Positions 33,174 through 48,669 of a DNA stretch of 64,000 nucleotides are shown piece after piece. The notes below the pieces were generated by a model. It worked only from the letters and a program-made list of their open reading frames with translations. It did no database searches and was not told where the DNA came from. The translations under genes were made by a program, and so were the position numbers. Numbering within the stretch: the stretch's first letter is position 1; each line of letters starts with the position of its first letter. This DNA is from an uncultured Collinsella sp. Lineage in GTDB: Bacteria; Actinomycetota; Coriobacteriia; Coriobacteriales; Coriobacteriaceae. The stretch is taken from NCBI GenBank assembly GCA_958427145.1, contig CAUAAZ010000005.1:38699-102698 (forward strand), given 5' to 3'.

Positions 33174-33737
33174 ATGGCTGCGTCCGACGAGGGTTATCAA
33201 CATATTGAGCATGGGTTTGAGCCCGTGTTTGACGAGCGCTCGCGCATTTTGGTGCTGGGGTCGTTTCCCTCGGTGCTTTCGCGCGCCAATTCCTTTTATT
33301 ACGGCAACCCTCAGAATCGCTTTTGGCGCGTGATGGCCGCGTGCCTCGGTGTGCCTGTGCCGCCCAACGAGGGCGACCCTTTGGCAAGCGGTGAGCCCGC
33401 GACGCTCGATGCCTCCATTGCCGCCAAGCGGTCCATGCTGCTGAACGGCGGCGTGGCCCTGTGGGATGTGATCGAGAGCTGCGACATTAAGGGTTCGAGT
33501 GACGCCAGCATCAAAAACGTCGTTCCGGCGCATGTCGAGCGCATTACCGGCGCAGCTCCTATCGAGGTCGTTGTCTGTAACGGCGGCACGGCAGGGCGGC
33601 TCTACAAGCGCTATCTACAAGAGCGCACCGGGCTGCCTGCCATCGTTCTGCCCTCGACAAGTCCCGCCAATGCCGCCTGGCGCCTGGAGCGTCTTGTTGA
33701 GCGTTGGCACGAAGCCGTTGACTGGGCTGTTATTTAA
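33174..33737 (+). CDS. DNA-deoxyinosine glycosylase, family 6-like uracil-DNA glycosylase fold
   Basis: 187 residues, 3 bp after the GH13 gene. The N-terminal ILVLGSFPSVLSRANSFYYGNPQNRFW matches the family 6 (hypoxanthine-DNA glycosylase) active-site region, including FYYGNPQNRFW. The C-terminal LPSTSPAN matches its second conserved motif. Such enzymes remove deaminated adenine (hypoxanthine) and sometimes uracil from DNA. Activity is inferred from motifs. Confidence 0.8.
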   Translation: MAASDEGYQHIEHGFEPVFDERSRILVLGSFPSVLSRANSFYYGNPQNRFWRVMAACLGVPVPPNEGDPLASGEPATLDASIAAKRSMLLNGGVALWDVIESCDIKGSSDASIKNVVPAHVERITGAAPIEVVVCNGGTAGRLYKRYLQERTGLPAIVLPSTSPANAAWRLERLVERWHEAVDWAVI

Positions 33738-33738
33738 T

Positions 33739-34401
33739 TTAGATTTTTGTTTGAGCGTGGGCGCCCAGACGTTTCAGAACGCCTCGCCAGATCGGCGCGG
33801 GCACGGCTGGCTCGGCGCAAACCATGCCGTCGGCGTCGACGTTGGCGGCATTGCCGCCGCCAAGTCGCTGTGCATGCTCGACGGAGCAGCCCATGCGCAC
33901 AGCGCCCACAAGCTTATCCATCGCTTCCGAAAACGGTCGCCGCAAGAGTCCCATGCGCGGAGAGCGACGAAGCGCTGCGATGCCGCCGCCGGAACAGATG
34001 ACAACGCCGCCACACCACAATTGGTCATGGTGCTCACATGCCTTGTGCAGACGAACGGCGGTCCCGCGCGCCTGCTCAGCGCCCTCTTGTGCGGCTCGAA
34101 TCGCGGCATAGACACGCGTTCCCGTACCGCCAACGCGCTCAAGCGCCTGCTCGATAGCTGTCAACGTCTCATCGTCAGCCACATCTTCAATGGCCAGCAC
34201 GATGCCATCGGCAACGCTGCCGGCGTCATTTGCCTTCAAGTCGACCGGGCGGGGGAGTGCGGTGCCGGAAAGTTGAGCATAGGCGGCGATGGCATCCTGC
34301 AGGTCCCAGAGCAAAAAATCAAGATCGGCGCTATTGGGAATACTGATATACGCAACGGTGTGCAGTGTTTTTGGTACGTCGCCGCGCGCGGTCGTCTCCA
34401 T
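33739..34401 (-). CDS. Conserved-looking protein of unknown function
   Basis: 220 residues, not recognised with certainty. It has an alpha/beta appearance: strands at VAYISIPN and GIVLAIEDVADDETL, then a glycine-rich VVICSGGGIAALRRSPRMGLLRRPFSEAMD (about 132-160), which could belong to a flavodoxin-like or NAD(P)H oxidoreductase fold. No signal peptide or transmembrane segment is seen. It is convergent with the glycosylase gene (1-bp gap) and divergent from the aminotransferase. The start is ATG at 34401, GGAAAGGAG upstream. Coding bias is normal for the window, so it is likely real. Confidence 0.6.
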   Translation of the reverse strand: METTARGDVPKTLHTVAYISIPNSADLDFLLWDLQDAIAAYAQLSGTALPRPVDLKANDAGSVADGIVLAIEDVADDETLTAIEQALERVGGTGTRVYAAIRAAQEGAEQARGTAVRLHKACEHHDQLWCGGVVICSGGGIAALRRSPRMGLLRRPFSEAMDKLVGAVRMGCSVEHAQRLGGGNAANVDADGMVCAEPAVPAPIWRGVLKRLGAHAQTKI

Positions 34402-34494
34402 GCCATCTCCTTTCCGGCTCGTTTCCGTTTAGGTTACACCGTCTGGTGGCGCCCCGCCGCGCTATCCTAGTGCAACCCTTACGAAAGGAACGCC

Positions 34495-35631
34495 ATGCGT
34501 CTGCCCATGAATACCTCGCTTGCCATGCTCAAGCCCTCCGGTATCCGCTGGATCAACGCGCTCGCCGCCCAGCATCCGGGGTGCATCGCGCTCGCGCTCG
34601 GCGAGCCCGATTTTCCCACGCCCGATGTGATTAGCGCCGAGGTGACCGCCGCACTGGACCGCGGTGACACGCACTATCCGCCCAACAACGGTCGCCCCGC
34701 CCTGCGTGAGGCGTTGTCTGCCTACATGGGGGGCGCGGGCCTTACGTTTTCGGCCGACGAGGTCATCCTGACCGACGGCGCGACCGAGGCCCTGTCGGCA
34801 ACATTCATGGCCATGCTCAACCCCGGCGACGAGGTCATTATCCCCACGCCGGCCTTTGGCCTGTACGAGAGCATCGTCGTGGCCAACCACGCCAAAGCAG
34901 TCTTTTTGGATACGGAGCCTGCGCAATTTCAGATTGACGAGGATGCGCTTCGTGCTTGCGTGACGCCGGCGACCAAGGCCATCGTCATCTGCTCGCCCAA
35001 CAATCCTACGGGCTGTATCCTCAACGCGGCTTCGCTCGACGCCGTGGCGCACGTGGCGGAGCAGATGGGCATCTACGTGGTCTGCGACGACGTATACAAC
35101 CGTCTGGTCTATGTGGATGGCTACGAGCGCTTCGCCCAGCGACACCCGGAGCTGCGCGAGCAGACGGTCGTCATCGAGAGCTTCTCCAAGCCCTGGGCTA
35201 TGACCGGCTGGCGCCTGGGTTGGCTCGCAGCCGCAGCCCCCGTCATCGCCGAGATCGCAAAAGCTCACCAATACCTAGTATCGAGCGCCGTCTCCTTCGA
35301 GATGGACGCCGCAGCCCGAGCCCTCACCGTCGACCCAACCCCCATGCTCAAAGTCTACCGAGCCCGTCGCGAACGCGTGCTCGCAGCTTTAGACGCCATG
35401 GGCCTCGACGTAGTGGAACCAGCCGGCGCCTTCTACGCCTTCCCCAGCATCAAGCAGTACGGCCTAACCAGCGAAGACTTCTGCATCAAAGCCATCAAAG
35501 AGGCCAACGTAGCCCTAGTTCCCGGAGACTGCTTCGGCACCGAAGGCCACGTCCGTCTCAGCTATTGCGTTTCCGACCAAGATCTGGACGAAGGCCTCAG
35601 CCGCCTGTCCAACTTCGTTTCAACCCTGTAG
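34495..35631 (+). CDS. PLP-dependent aminotransferase, class I/II
   Basis: 378 residues. It shows the class I fold: LALGEPDFPTP near residue 32, the PLP phosphate region DGATEALSA, CSPNNPTG (about 164-171), YVVCDDVYNRLVY with the cofactor Asp and Tyr, and the Schiff-base Lys in ESFSKPWAMTGWRLGW (about 229-244). Aspartate or aromatic amino acids are likely substrates. The last about 380 bases use markedly more A-ending codons (CTA, GTA, CGA, GAA, AAA) than the first two thirds, hinting at recombination. RBS GAAAGGAA lies before the ATG. Confidence 0.88.
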   Translation: MRLPMNTSLAMLKPSGIRWINALAAQHPGCIALALGEPDFPTPDVISAEVTAALDRGDTHYPPNNGRPALREALSAYMGGAGLTFSADEVILTDGATEALSATFMAMLNPGDEVIIPTPAFGLYESIVVANHAKAVFLDTEPAQFQIDEDALRACVTPATKAIVICSPNNPTGCILNAASLDAVAHVAEQMGIYVVCDDVYNRLVYVDGYERFAQRHPELREQTVVIESFSKPWAMTGWRLGWLAAAAPVIAEIAKAHQYLVSSAVSFEMDAAARALTVDPTPMLKVYRARRERVLAALDAMGLDVVEPAGAFYAFPSIKQYGLTSEDFCIKAIKEANVALVPGDCFGTEGHVRLSYCVSDQDLDEGLSRLSNFVSTL

Positions 35632-35670
35632 CCCAACGGGACCCAAAATCATCAGCCCACCGACCCAAGC

Positions 35671-35920
35671 ATTATGAGTGGGGCGCGTCGCTCAACGGAC
35701 ACGAGGATTCGCAGCAAAGGCAACGTAGCTCCGGCCGGGAGGGGCAGGGCGAGTTTTCCGTAGATTCCGCACGAGCCGAAGGCCACTTAATGTGGCCTTC
35801 GTGCGAGCCCAGGACTTGACCGAGCGGAAAACTCGCCCTGCCCCTCCCGGTCGGAGCGTATGCAGGGTTTGTGTACGAATCCTCGCGCCCGTTGACCGAC
35901 GCTGGGGTCCCCGCCATAAT
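35671..35920. repeat. Large nested palindrome between the aminotransferase gene and rplJ
   Basis: Central arms 35728-35760 and 35825-35857 are complementary over 33 positions with one G-U, including a perfect 26-bp run. Outer arms match too: CGTCGCTCAACGGACACGAG and the rest of the left arm (35686-35711) against CGAATCCTCGCGCCCGTTGACC and the rest of the right arm (35876-35902), then ATTATG against CATAAT. The centre holds TTCCGCACG, hairpin GAAGGCCAC-TTAAT-GTGGCCTTC (35778-35800) and CAGGACTTG. No ORF here has family support. Confidence 0.7.
35892..35920 (+). promoter_or_regulatory. Promoter of rplJ-rplL
   Basis: TTGACC (35892-35897), 17-bp spacer, CATAAT (35915-35920). It lies in the right outer arm of the large palindrome; the left arm carries a mirrored, spacer-shortened copy (TTGAGC, 13 bp, CATAAT). 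Confidence 0.65.
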
Positions 35921-35947
35921 ACTTTCGGTTCACGCACGAATCCGCTG

Positions 35948-36071
35948 CCAGAGACAGCCGGTGCAAACGGGCATCGCCCGCGAGCTTAATGGGATATCCC
36001 GCCAGCCGAGGTGGTCGAGTAGATATGTCTTCTCGCCCCCGTCGCTCATGCAGCGCGGGGGCTTTCTTTTT
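35948..36071 (+). promoter_or_regulatory. Ribosomal protein L10 leader with attenuator-type terminator
   Basis: The leader reads CAGAGACAGCCGGTGCAAAC, then CTTAATGGGATATCCCGCC and CCGAGGTGG, resembling the L10(L12)4-binding leader known upstream of rplJ. It ends in a GCCCCC...GGGGGC hairpin (36035-36062) followed by TTTCTTTTT, an attenuator-like terminator 65 bp before rplJ. Recognition is by eye; a covariance search was not possible. Confidence 0.65.
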
Positions 36072-36136
36072 GGACATGCCCCCGTCACGTCCTTGTGGCG
36101 GACCGTGCCCGGAAAGAATTCGAGGAGGTGTAATTC

Positions 36137-36658
36137 ATGCCCCAGCAGTACAAAATCGACAAGGTTGCAGAGATCGAGTCCCGTATCGCCGAGAACGCCG
36201 GTCTGTTCGTCGTCAACTACAACGGTCTGACGGTTAAGCAGGCTCAGGAGCTGCGTCATCAGCTTCGCGAGTGCGGCGCCGAGATGAAGGTCTACAAGAA
36301 CAACCTGGTCAAGATCGCTCTCAAGAACCAGGAGCAGCCCGAGCTCGACGAGATCCTCGCCGGCCCCGTCGCTTATGTGTTCTACGAGTCCGAGCCGGTC
36401 GAGGCCGCTAAGGCCCTTAAGGACTTCTCCGCTCAGTCCAAGGGCGTCCTTGAGATCAAGGGCGGTATCTCCGACGGCAAGGCCGTTTCCGCTGATGATG
36501 TTAAGGCTATCGCCGAGCTGCCCACCAAGGATCAGCTTCTCGGCCAGATCGCCGGTCTCATCTCCGGTTTCGCTCGCGACATCGCTGTCTGCGTCAACGG
36601 CGTTTCCTCTGGTCTCGCTCGTTCGATCCAGCAGGTCTCCGAGCAGAAGGCAGCCTAG
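36137..36658 (+). CDS. rplJ: 50S ribosomal protein L10
   Basis: 173 residues. L10 anchors L7/L12 dimers on the stalk base. The N-terminal globular domain starts YKIDKVAEIESRIAENAGLFVVNYNGLTV and includes the VYKNNLVKIAL segment. The C-terminal helical spine (about 130-173) carries the L7/L12 sites. RBS GAGGAGG precedes the ATG. It is normally next to rplA; here about 20 kb separate them. Confidence 0.96.
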   Translation: MPQQYKIDKVAEIESRIAENAGLFVVNYNGLTVKQAQELRHQLRECGAEMKVYKNNLVKIALKNQEQPELDEILAGPVAYVFYESEPVEAAKALKDFSAQSKGVLEIKGGISDGKAVSADDVKAIAELPTKDQLLGQIAGLISGFARDIAVCVNGVSSGLARSIQQVSEQKAA

Positions 36659-36760
36659 TCGCTGTTTTCACCCGCGGCGGCAACGCCGCACCCCTGGCGC
36701 ATTCGCGCCGTGTTTTAACTGATCTCCGTGCACAGACACGGAAACCGAAAGGACTTAGAA

Positions 36761-37138
36761 ATGGCTAAGCTTACCACCGATGAGATCATCGATGCTCTTA
36801 AGGAAATGACCCTTCTCGAGGCTTCCGAGCTCGTCAAGGCTATCGAGGACACCTTCGGCGTTTCCGCCGCTGCTCCTGCCGCTGTTGTCGCCGCTCCCGC
36901 TGCTGGCGCTGCTGAGGCCGAGGAGAAGACCGAGTTTGACGTCGTGCTCGAGGGCTTCGGCGACAACAAGATCCAGGTCATCAAGGCCGTCCGTGAGCTC
37001 ACCAACCTTGGCCTGAAGGAGGCCAAGGAGGTCGTCGAGGGCGCTCCCAAGGCTGTTCTCGAGGGTGCCAAGAAGGAGGACGCCGAGGCTGCCAAGGAGA
37101 AGCTCGAGGCTGCTGGCGCTGCTGTCACCCTCAAGTAA
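36761..37138 (+). CDS. rplL: 50S ribosomal protein L7/L12
   Basis: 125 residues from the ATG at 36761 (GAAAGGA upstream). The N-terminal dimerisation domain (KLTTDEIIDALKEMTLLEASEL), an Ala-rich flexible hinge (about 42-60) and the factor-binding C-terminal domain (KTEFDVVLEGFGDNKIQVIK ... GLKEAKEVVEGAP) are complete. It is the multi-copy stalk protein that recruits EF-G and EF-Tu. Confidence 0.97.
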   Translation: MAKLTTDEIIDALKEMTLLEASELVKAIEDTFGVSAAAPAAVVAAPAAGAAEAEEKTEFDVVLEGFGDNKIQVIKAVRELTNLGLKEAKEVVEGAPKAVLEGAKKEDAEAAKEKLEAAGAAVTLK

Positions 37139-37166
37139 TCAGGCTCTCTCGCCAGATTTCTTTGCA

Positions 37167-37199
37167 GACGGGGTTCGCATTGCGAGCCCCGTCTTTTTT
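37167..37199 (+). terminator. Terminator after rplL
   Basis: GACGGGG-TTCGC ... GCGAG-CCCCGTC followed by TTTTTTG. Unlike many bacteria, rplJL therefore ends before rpoB. Confidence 0.88.
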
Positions 37200-37452
37200 G
37201 TTTTTCGGTCCCTCGACATCGGTAGCTCAAACTGCCATGTTCTGTGATTTGCGTCGTATCGGGTGCCCTGCCGTTGGGCAATAAAATTGCACCATTCGAG
37301 CAATAATTTGCGTTGACCTGCTGAAGAATTGCCTCTGCCTTGTAGCGACATATAGTTCCAGCGGTAAGATGCTTGGGTATCGCAATTTGGTCTGCGGCTG
37401 TGTGCCGCACGCATGGGGCGCTTTTGCGCCTGCGAAAGGATCTTTGAATAAC
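37200..37452 (+). other. Non-coding gap before galU
   Basis: No ORF, tRNA or strong repeat is visible. TTGACC near 37314 could be a -35 box but no convincing -10 follows at normal spacing. GGGGCGCTTTTGCGCCTGCG just before the galU ribosome site can fold. Confidence 0.4.
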
Positions 37453-38361
37453 ATGAAGGCAATCATCCCCGCCGCCGGTCTTGGCACGCGTTTTCTGCCT
37501 GGCACCAAGTGCACGCCCAAAGAGATGCTGCCGGTGCTCGACAAGCCCGTCATTCAGTACGTCGTCGAGGAGGCGCTCGACCCCGAGGAAGTCGACGACG
37601 CCATCATCGTTACATCTCCCGGTAAGCCCGAGCTACTGAACTACTTCCAGCCCGATCGCTCGCTCGAGAACCTGCTGCGCGAGCGCGGCAAGAACGCCTA
37701 TGCCGATGCCGTCGCCCACGCTGGCGGTATGCCGGTCGACTTCCGTTATCAGTACGAGCCCAAGGGCCTCGGCCATGCTATCCGCTCTGCTGCCGACGCC
37801 GTGGCAGGGGAGAACTTCCTGGTTCTTCTGGGCGACTACGTTGTGCCTAATCGCGACATCTGCGACAAGATGCTCGCCGTTTCCAAGGAGCACGGTGGAG
37901 CTTCGGTTATCGCCGTCGCTGCTTGCTCGCCCGAGGAAGTCAGCCGCTACGGCGTTATCGCCGGCGAGCGCGTCGGTTCGCTCGAGGGCGCCGAGGACGT
38001 TGCCGATGCAGAGCCGGGCGCTGTCTGGCGTATCGGCGGTCTGGTCGAGAAGCCCGCTCCCGAGGCGGCTCCGTCCAACCTGTACATCGTCGGTCGCTAC
38101 TTGCTGAGCCCGCTGGTCATGGACCTGCTGGCAGATCAGCAGGCCGGCAAGGGCGGCGAGATCCAGCTCACCGACGCCATGGCCCGCTCGCTCGATCGCG
38201 AGGCTATGTACGCTGTCGTTATCGACCCGCTGTCGGGCTACGACACCGGCACCCCGTCTGGCTGGATGGCAACCAACGCCCTCATGGCCGCAAGCGATCC
38301 TCGCTTTGCCGATGCCTTCTGGGACGCCATCGACGAGCGCGGCGGATTGATGCGCAAGTAA
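37453..38361 (+). CDS. galU: UTP-glucose-1-phosphate uridylyltransferase
   Basis: 302 residues from the ATG at 37453 (GAAAGGA upstream). It makes UDP-glucose for cell-surface glycans. The nucleotide-binding N-terminus AIIPAAGLGTRFLPGTKCTPKEMLPV, the KPVIQYVVEEAL segment, LVLLGDYVVPN-type metal site and GLVEKPAPEAAPSNLYIVGRY region are all typical of GalU. It lies between two terminators, so it is transcribed alone. Confidence 0.95.
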   Translation: MKAIIPAAGLGTRFLPGTKCTPKEMLPVLDKPVIQYVVEEALDPEEVDDAIIVTSPGKPELLNYFQPDRSLENLLRERGKNAYADAVAHAGGMPVDFRYQYEPKGLGHAIRSAADAVAGENFLVLLGDYVVPNRDICDKMLAVSKEHGGASVIAVAACSPEEVSRYGVIAGERVGSLEGAEDVADAEPGAVWRIGGLVEKPAPEAAPSNLYIVGRYLLSPLVMDLLADQQAGKGGEIQLTDAMARSLDREAMYAVVIDPLSGYDTGTPSGWMATNALMAASDPRFADAFWDAIDERGGLMRK

Positions 38362-38381
38362 GCCTTCGGACATCGACATTT

Positions 38382-38415
38382 ACGGGCGCGGACCTCGGTT
38401 CGCGCCCGTTTTTTA
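38382..38415 (+). terminator. Terminator after galU
   Basis: ACGGGCGCG / CGCGCCCGT stem followed by TTTTTTAT. Confidence 0.87.
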
Positions 38416-38547
38416 TAAGAGCTGCGATTGCCGGCTCTCTGTTCACAGAAAATATATGAACAGATGTTCGATACACATACATCTACCTGCGCATTTTCTG
38501 TCGAAAAACTTTGCTACTCCAAAAACTCAATCGCGTCAAGGCTTTTC

Positions 38548-38575
38548 TTGCCCAACGGTCGGTACCTGATAAACT
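38548..38575 (+). promoter_or_regulatory. Possible rpoBC promoter
   Basis: TTGCCC, 16-bp spacer, TAAACT, 73 bp before the rpoB start. The rest of the gap after galU shows no gene. A weak match, proposed because a terminator precedes it. Confidence 0.35.
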
Positions 38576-38648
38576 ATTAGGTTGCGATAACTGGCGAAGC
38601 TATGCCTCGCCAACCCACCGAGCATTTCCGTGAAGGAGGAAAAACCTG

Positions 38649-42140
<3,492 letters not shown>

Positions 42141-42146
42141 TTGACT

Positions 42147-46622
<4,476 letters not shown>

Positions 46623-46649
46623 CTTCCAAGTACGTTAACCGTCCTTCCA

Positions 46650-46685
46650 AAGACCCGTTTCCCAACAGGGAAGCGGGTCTTTTTT
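46650..46685 (+). terminator. Terminator after rpoC
   Basis: AGACCCG-TTTCCC ... GGGAA-GCGGGTCT followed by TTTTTT. Confidence 0.9.
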
Positions 46686-46695
46686 GGTGAGGAAC

Positions 46696-46890
46696 GTTGC
46701 CCCGACGAGCACGTCGGATTCCCGGAACGGGCCGCCCGCTGTTTAAGTTTGTCGCGAGTTCCGCACGCAAAGGAAAGCACTTAATGTGCTTTCCGTCTTG
46801 CGCAGGACTGTAGAGCAGCAAACTTAAACAGCGGGCGGCCCGTTCCGGGAATCTGCCCCCGCGCACAGAAGGGGATTCCTTTTGTCAAAA
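46696..46890. repeat. Large nested palindrome after rpoC
   Basis: A 35-bp perfect inverted repeat (46717-46751 / 46819-46853) encloses TTCCGCACG, the hairpin GGAAAGCAC-TTAAT-GTGCTTTCC (46772-46794) and CAGGACTG, the same core order as the palindrome at 35.7 kb. Flanks GTTGCCCCGACGAGCACGTC and CGCGCACAGAAGGGGATTCC recur, without the palindrome, at 48713-48783. Confidence 0.8.
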
Positions 46891-46914
46891 AGGGACAGGT
46901 TTATTTTGGTAGGT
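46887..46914. repeat. GGGACAGG repeat, copy e (partial)
   Basis: CAAAAAGGGACAGG-TTTATTTTGGTAGGTT matches copies d and f in reverse orientation but lacks one arm. Confidence 0.65.
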
Positions 46915-46930
46915 TATTCCTGCTTGAATT

Positions 46931-46959
46931 TGAAACATTTCGTTCGGTCAAAGCGTATC
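46931..46959 (+). promoter_or_regulatory. Putative ECF-type promoter of the sigma factor gene
   Basis: TGAAAC (46931-46936), 17-bp spacer, CGTATC (46954-46959). It resembles the AAC/CGT promoters of ECF sigma factors and sits 48 bp upstream of an ECF sigma gene, suggesting autoregulation. Confidence 0.5.
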
Positions 46960-47007
46960 TATGGTGAGGGCCTCAGCAAGAAACATCAGCATCACCGGGA
47001 GGTGATT

Positions 47008-47526
47008 ATGGAAGAACAAGCATTTAGACAGGCGGTCGAAGATCACCGGGATGTCGTGTTTCGAATCGCATTGACGTACCTGCGCGATCGTGCCGATGCC
47101 GACGATATTGCCCAAGACGTCTTTCTTAAGTTGCTTAAAAGCGATGGACACTTTGAAAGTTGGGAACATCTTCGTCGCTGGCTTGTCCGGGTCACGATCA
47201 ATGAATGCAAATCGCTCTTTCGAAAGCCATGGAGGCGTGTGGAGGATATTGAGAACCTGGCCGATTCGCTTTCGGCGGCGCAGGATGAGACCAAGGCGGT
47301 CCTGTCAGACGTTATGCGACTTCCGGAGCGATTCCGCGTTCCCATCGTGCTCTATTACTATCTGGGCTTTTCGACCTCAGAGATTGCCGAGTTGTTGCAT
47401 GTACCAGCCGCGACCGTTCGAACGCGTTTGGCTCGCGGCAGGTCGAAGCTCAAGTTCATCCTAGAGGAGGGCGACCGTGAAATCCAATCAAATCAAGCAG
47501 GCCTTCGAGTCCATCCAAGCCGATAG
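47008..47526 (+). CDS. ECF-type RNA polymerase sigma factor
   Basis: 172 residues from the ATG at 47008, preceded by GGGAGG; a 42-residue in-frame extension would read through repeat e and is rejected. Sigma region 2 is VFRIALTYLRDRADADDIAQDVFLKLLK with the DADDIAQDVF hallmark (about 32-42). Region 4 is LPERFRVPIVLYYYLGFSTSEIAELLHVPAATVRTRLARGR (about 108-150), a helix-turn-helix reading the -35. Its gene overlaps the next by 50 bp, so sigma factor and membrane partner are made together. Confidence 0.9.
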   Translation: MEEQAFRQAVEDHRDVVFRIALTYLRDRADADDIAQDVFLKLLKSDGHFESWEHLRRWLVRVTINECKSLFRKPWRRVEDIENLADSLSAAQDETKAVLSDVMRLPERFRVPIVLYYYLGFSTSEIAELLHVPAATVRTRLARGRSKLKFILEEGDREIQSNQAGLRVHPSR

Positions 47527-48553
47527 CGATCTTGCAGATCGCGTCCTAAATACCGCTGCGGGTGAGCCGCTTCATCGAAAGGGTCACGCGAAGCCTCTGT
47601 ATGTTGCCGTAGTTGGATGTCTTGTCGGAGTGCTCGCGACCGGAGGGGTCGCCTACGCCGTTGTCAAATCCGCCTATTTTGCCTCAGCCTGGGGAAACCA
47701 CGGCAACGGGGATTCCATCACCTGGACCAATGGCGGCTCATCGGGGACTAAATACACCTACACCAGAGAGTTTGGTGATGGCATCGCGCCCCAAAGCCTG
47801 GAGGGTGCAGTCCAGGAGGTTAATCTGTCCGTCGAGGGCAACGGCTATACGCTTGATATCCATGAGATGGCAATCGACCAAAACGGCTGCGGTGCTGTGA
47901 CGTTTACGTTGTCCAATCCAAATGGTGTTAACTACTATAAGCCGGCAGCAGAGACTGGCGAACTTGTTCTCTATGGTGAAGAAGAACAAGGTATCGGCAC
48001 GCCCGATATGAAGTTCGGCGAGGAATGGGCTGACACACGCTGCACCATTGATAAGGACACATCAAGCGATACTGTCATTAATGGCACGATGTACTTTGCT
48101 TCTATGGATCGCGAGCGAGGTTTTCAACATGCGGTCACCTGGAATATCTCGTGGACCGAGGGCGAAGGTGAGAGTGCGAGGCGGTTTGAAGCATCGACGC
48201 CCGAGTTTAGCGTTGGAGCGTACGTCGATACAAAGGAACTCCGCTCCGATGACTCGCCTCTCGAGATCAGCCCGTTTTCTATCCAGACGCACATCGATGA
48301 TCTGGGCTATGAAGCAGTTGATAATAAGCTGACCGTCAGCTACAAGGATGGATCGGAGCAGATTATCGAAGATGACGACGCAGGGGTGTTCAACTTATAT
48401 TTTTCTTATGCGCGCAATAGCGGAGAGAACATCTGGGTGCCAACGAAGTTGATTGATGTCGACCAAGTGGTCTCAGTAACGCTTGAGGGCACGAGGTGCA
48501 CATCAACAGGAGAGACCGAAACAGAAGTACCCTTTACCATCGTCTATTCGTAA
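47477..48553 (+). CDS. Membrane-anchored, probable anti-sigma factor (DUF4179-like)
   Basis: 358 residues from a GTG at 47477 with GAGGAGGG 5 bp upstream. Residues 1-38 are cytosolic and could hold the sigma factor. One transmembrane helix spans about 41-64 (LYVAVVGCLVGVLATGGVAYAVV). The remaining about 290 residues are an extracellular, beta-rich domain (VNLSVEGNGYTLDIHEMAID, VNGTMYFASMDRE-type repeats). This layout matches anti-sigma proteins encoded just after ECF sigma genes. The sensed signal is unknown. A terminator follows. Confidence 0.72.
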   Translation: MKSNQIKQAFESIQADSDLADRVLNTAAGEPLHRKGHAKPLYVAVVGCLVGVLATGGVAYAVVKSAYFASAWGNHGNGDSITWTNGGSSGTKYTYTREFGDGIAPQSLEGAVQEVNLSVEGNGYTLDIHEMAIDQNGCGAVTFTLSNPNGVNYYKPAAETGELVLYGEEEQGIGTPDMKFGEEWADTRCTIDKDTSSDTVINGTMYFASMDRERGFQHAVTWNISWTEGEGESARRFEASTPEFSVGAYVDTKELRSDDSPLEISPFSIQTHIDDLGYEAVDNKLTVSYKDGSEQIIEDDDAGVFNLYFSYARNSGENIWVPTKLIDVDQVVSVTLEGTRCTSTGETETEVPFTIVYS

Positions 48554-48560
48554 GATTTGG

Positions 48561-48594
48561 GGCCGCTTCCTACTAGGGGAAGCGGCCTCTTTTG
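48561..48594 (+). terminator. Terminator after the sigma/anti-sigma pair
   Basis: A perfect 10-bp stem GGCCGCTTCC / GGAAGCGGCC followed by TCTTTTG. Confidence 0.82.
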
Positions 48595-48669
48595 CGTTAA
48601 ATGGAGACGCCGCCGATTTCCATGCGACAGATGAGAGCAGATTACCGCTGGAGCGCGACGTTTCCCCAG

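Noticed and set aside
35672..35937. Two overlapping minus-strand frames of 81 codons, and others, in the rplJ upstream region
   Set aside because: They lie wholly inside the inverted repeat; open frames arise from its symmetry.
46882..47007. 42-residue N-terminal extension of the ECF sigma factor
   Set aside because: It translates a GGGACAGG repeat and the putative promoter; the ATG at 47008 has a strong ribosome site and the normal family start.
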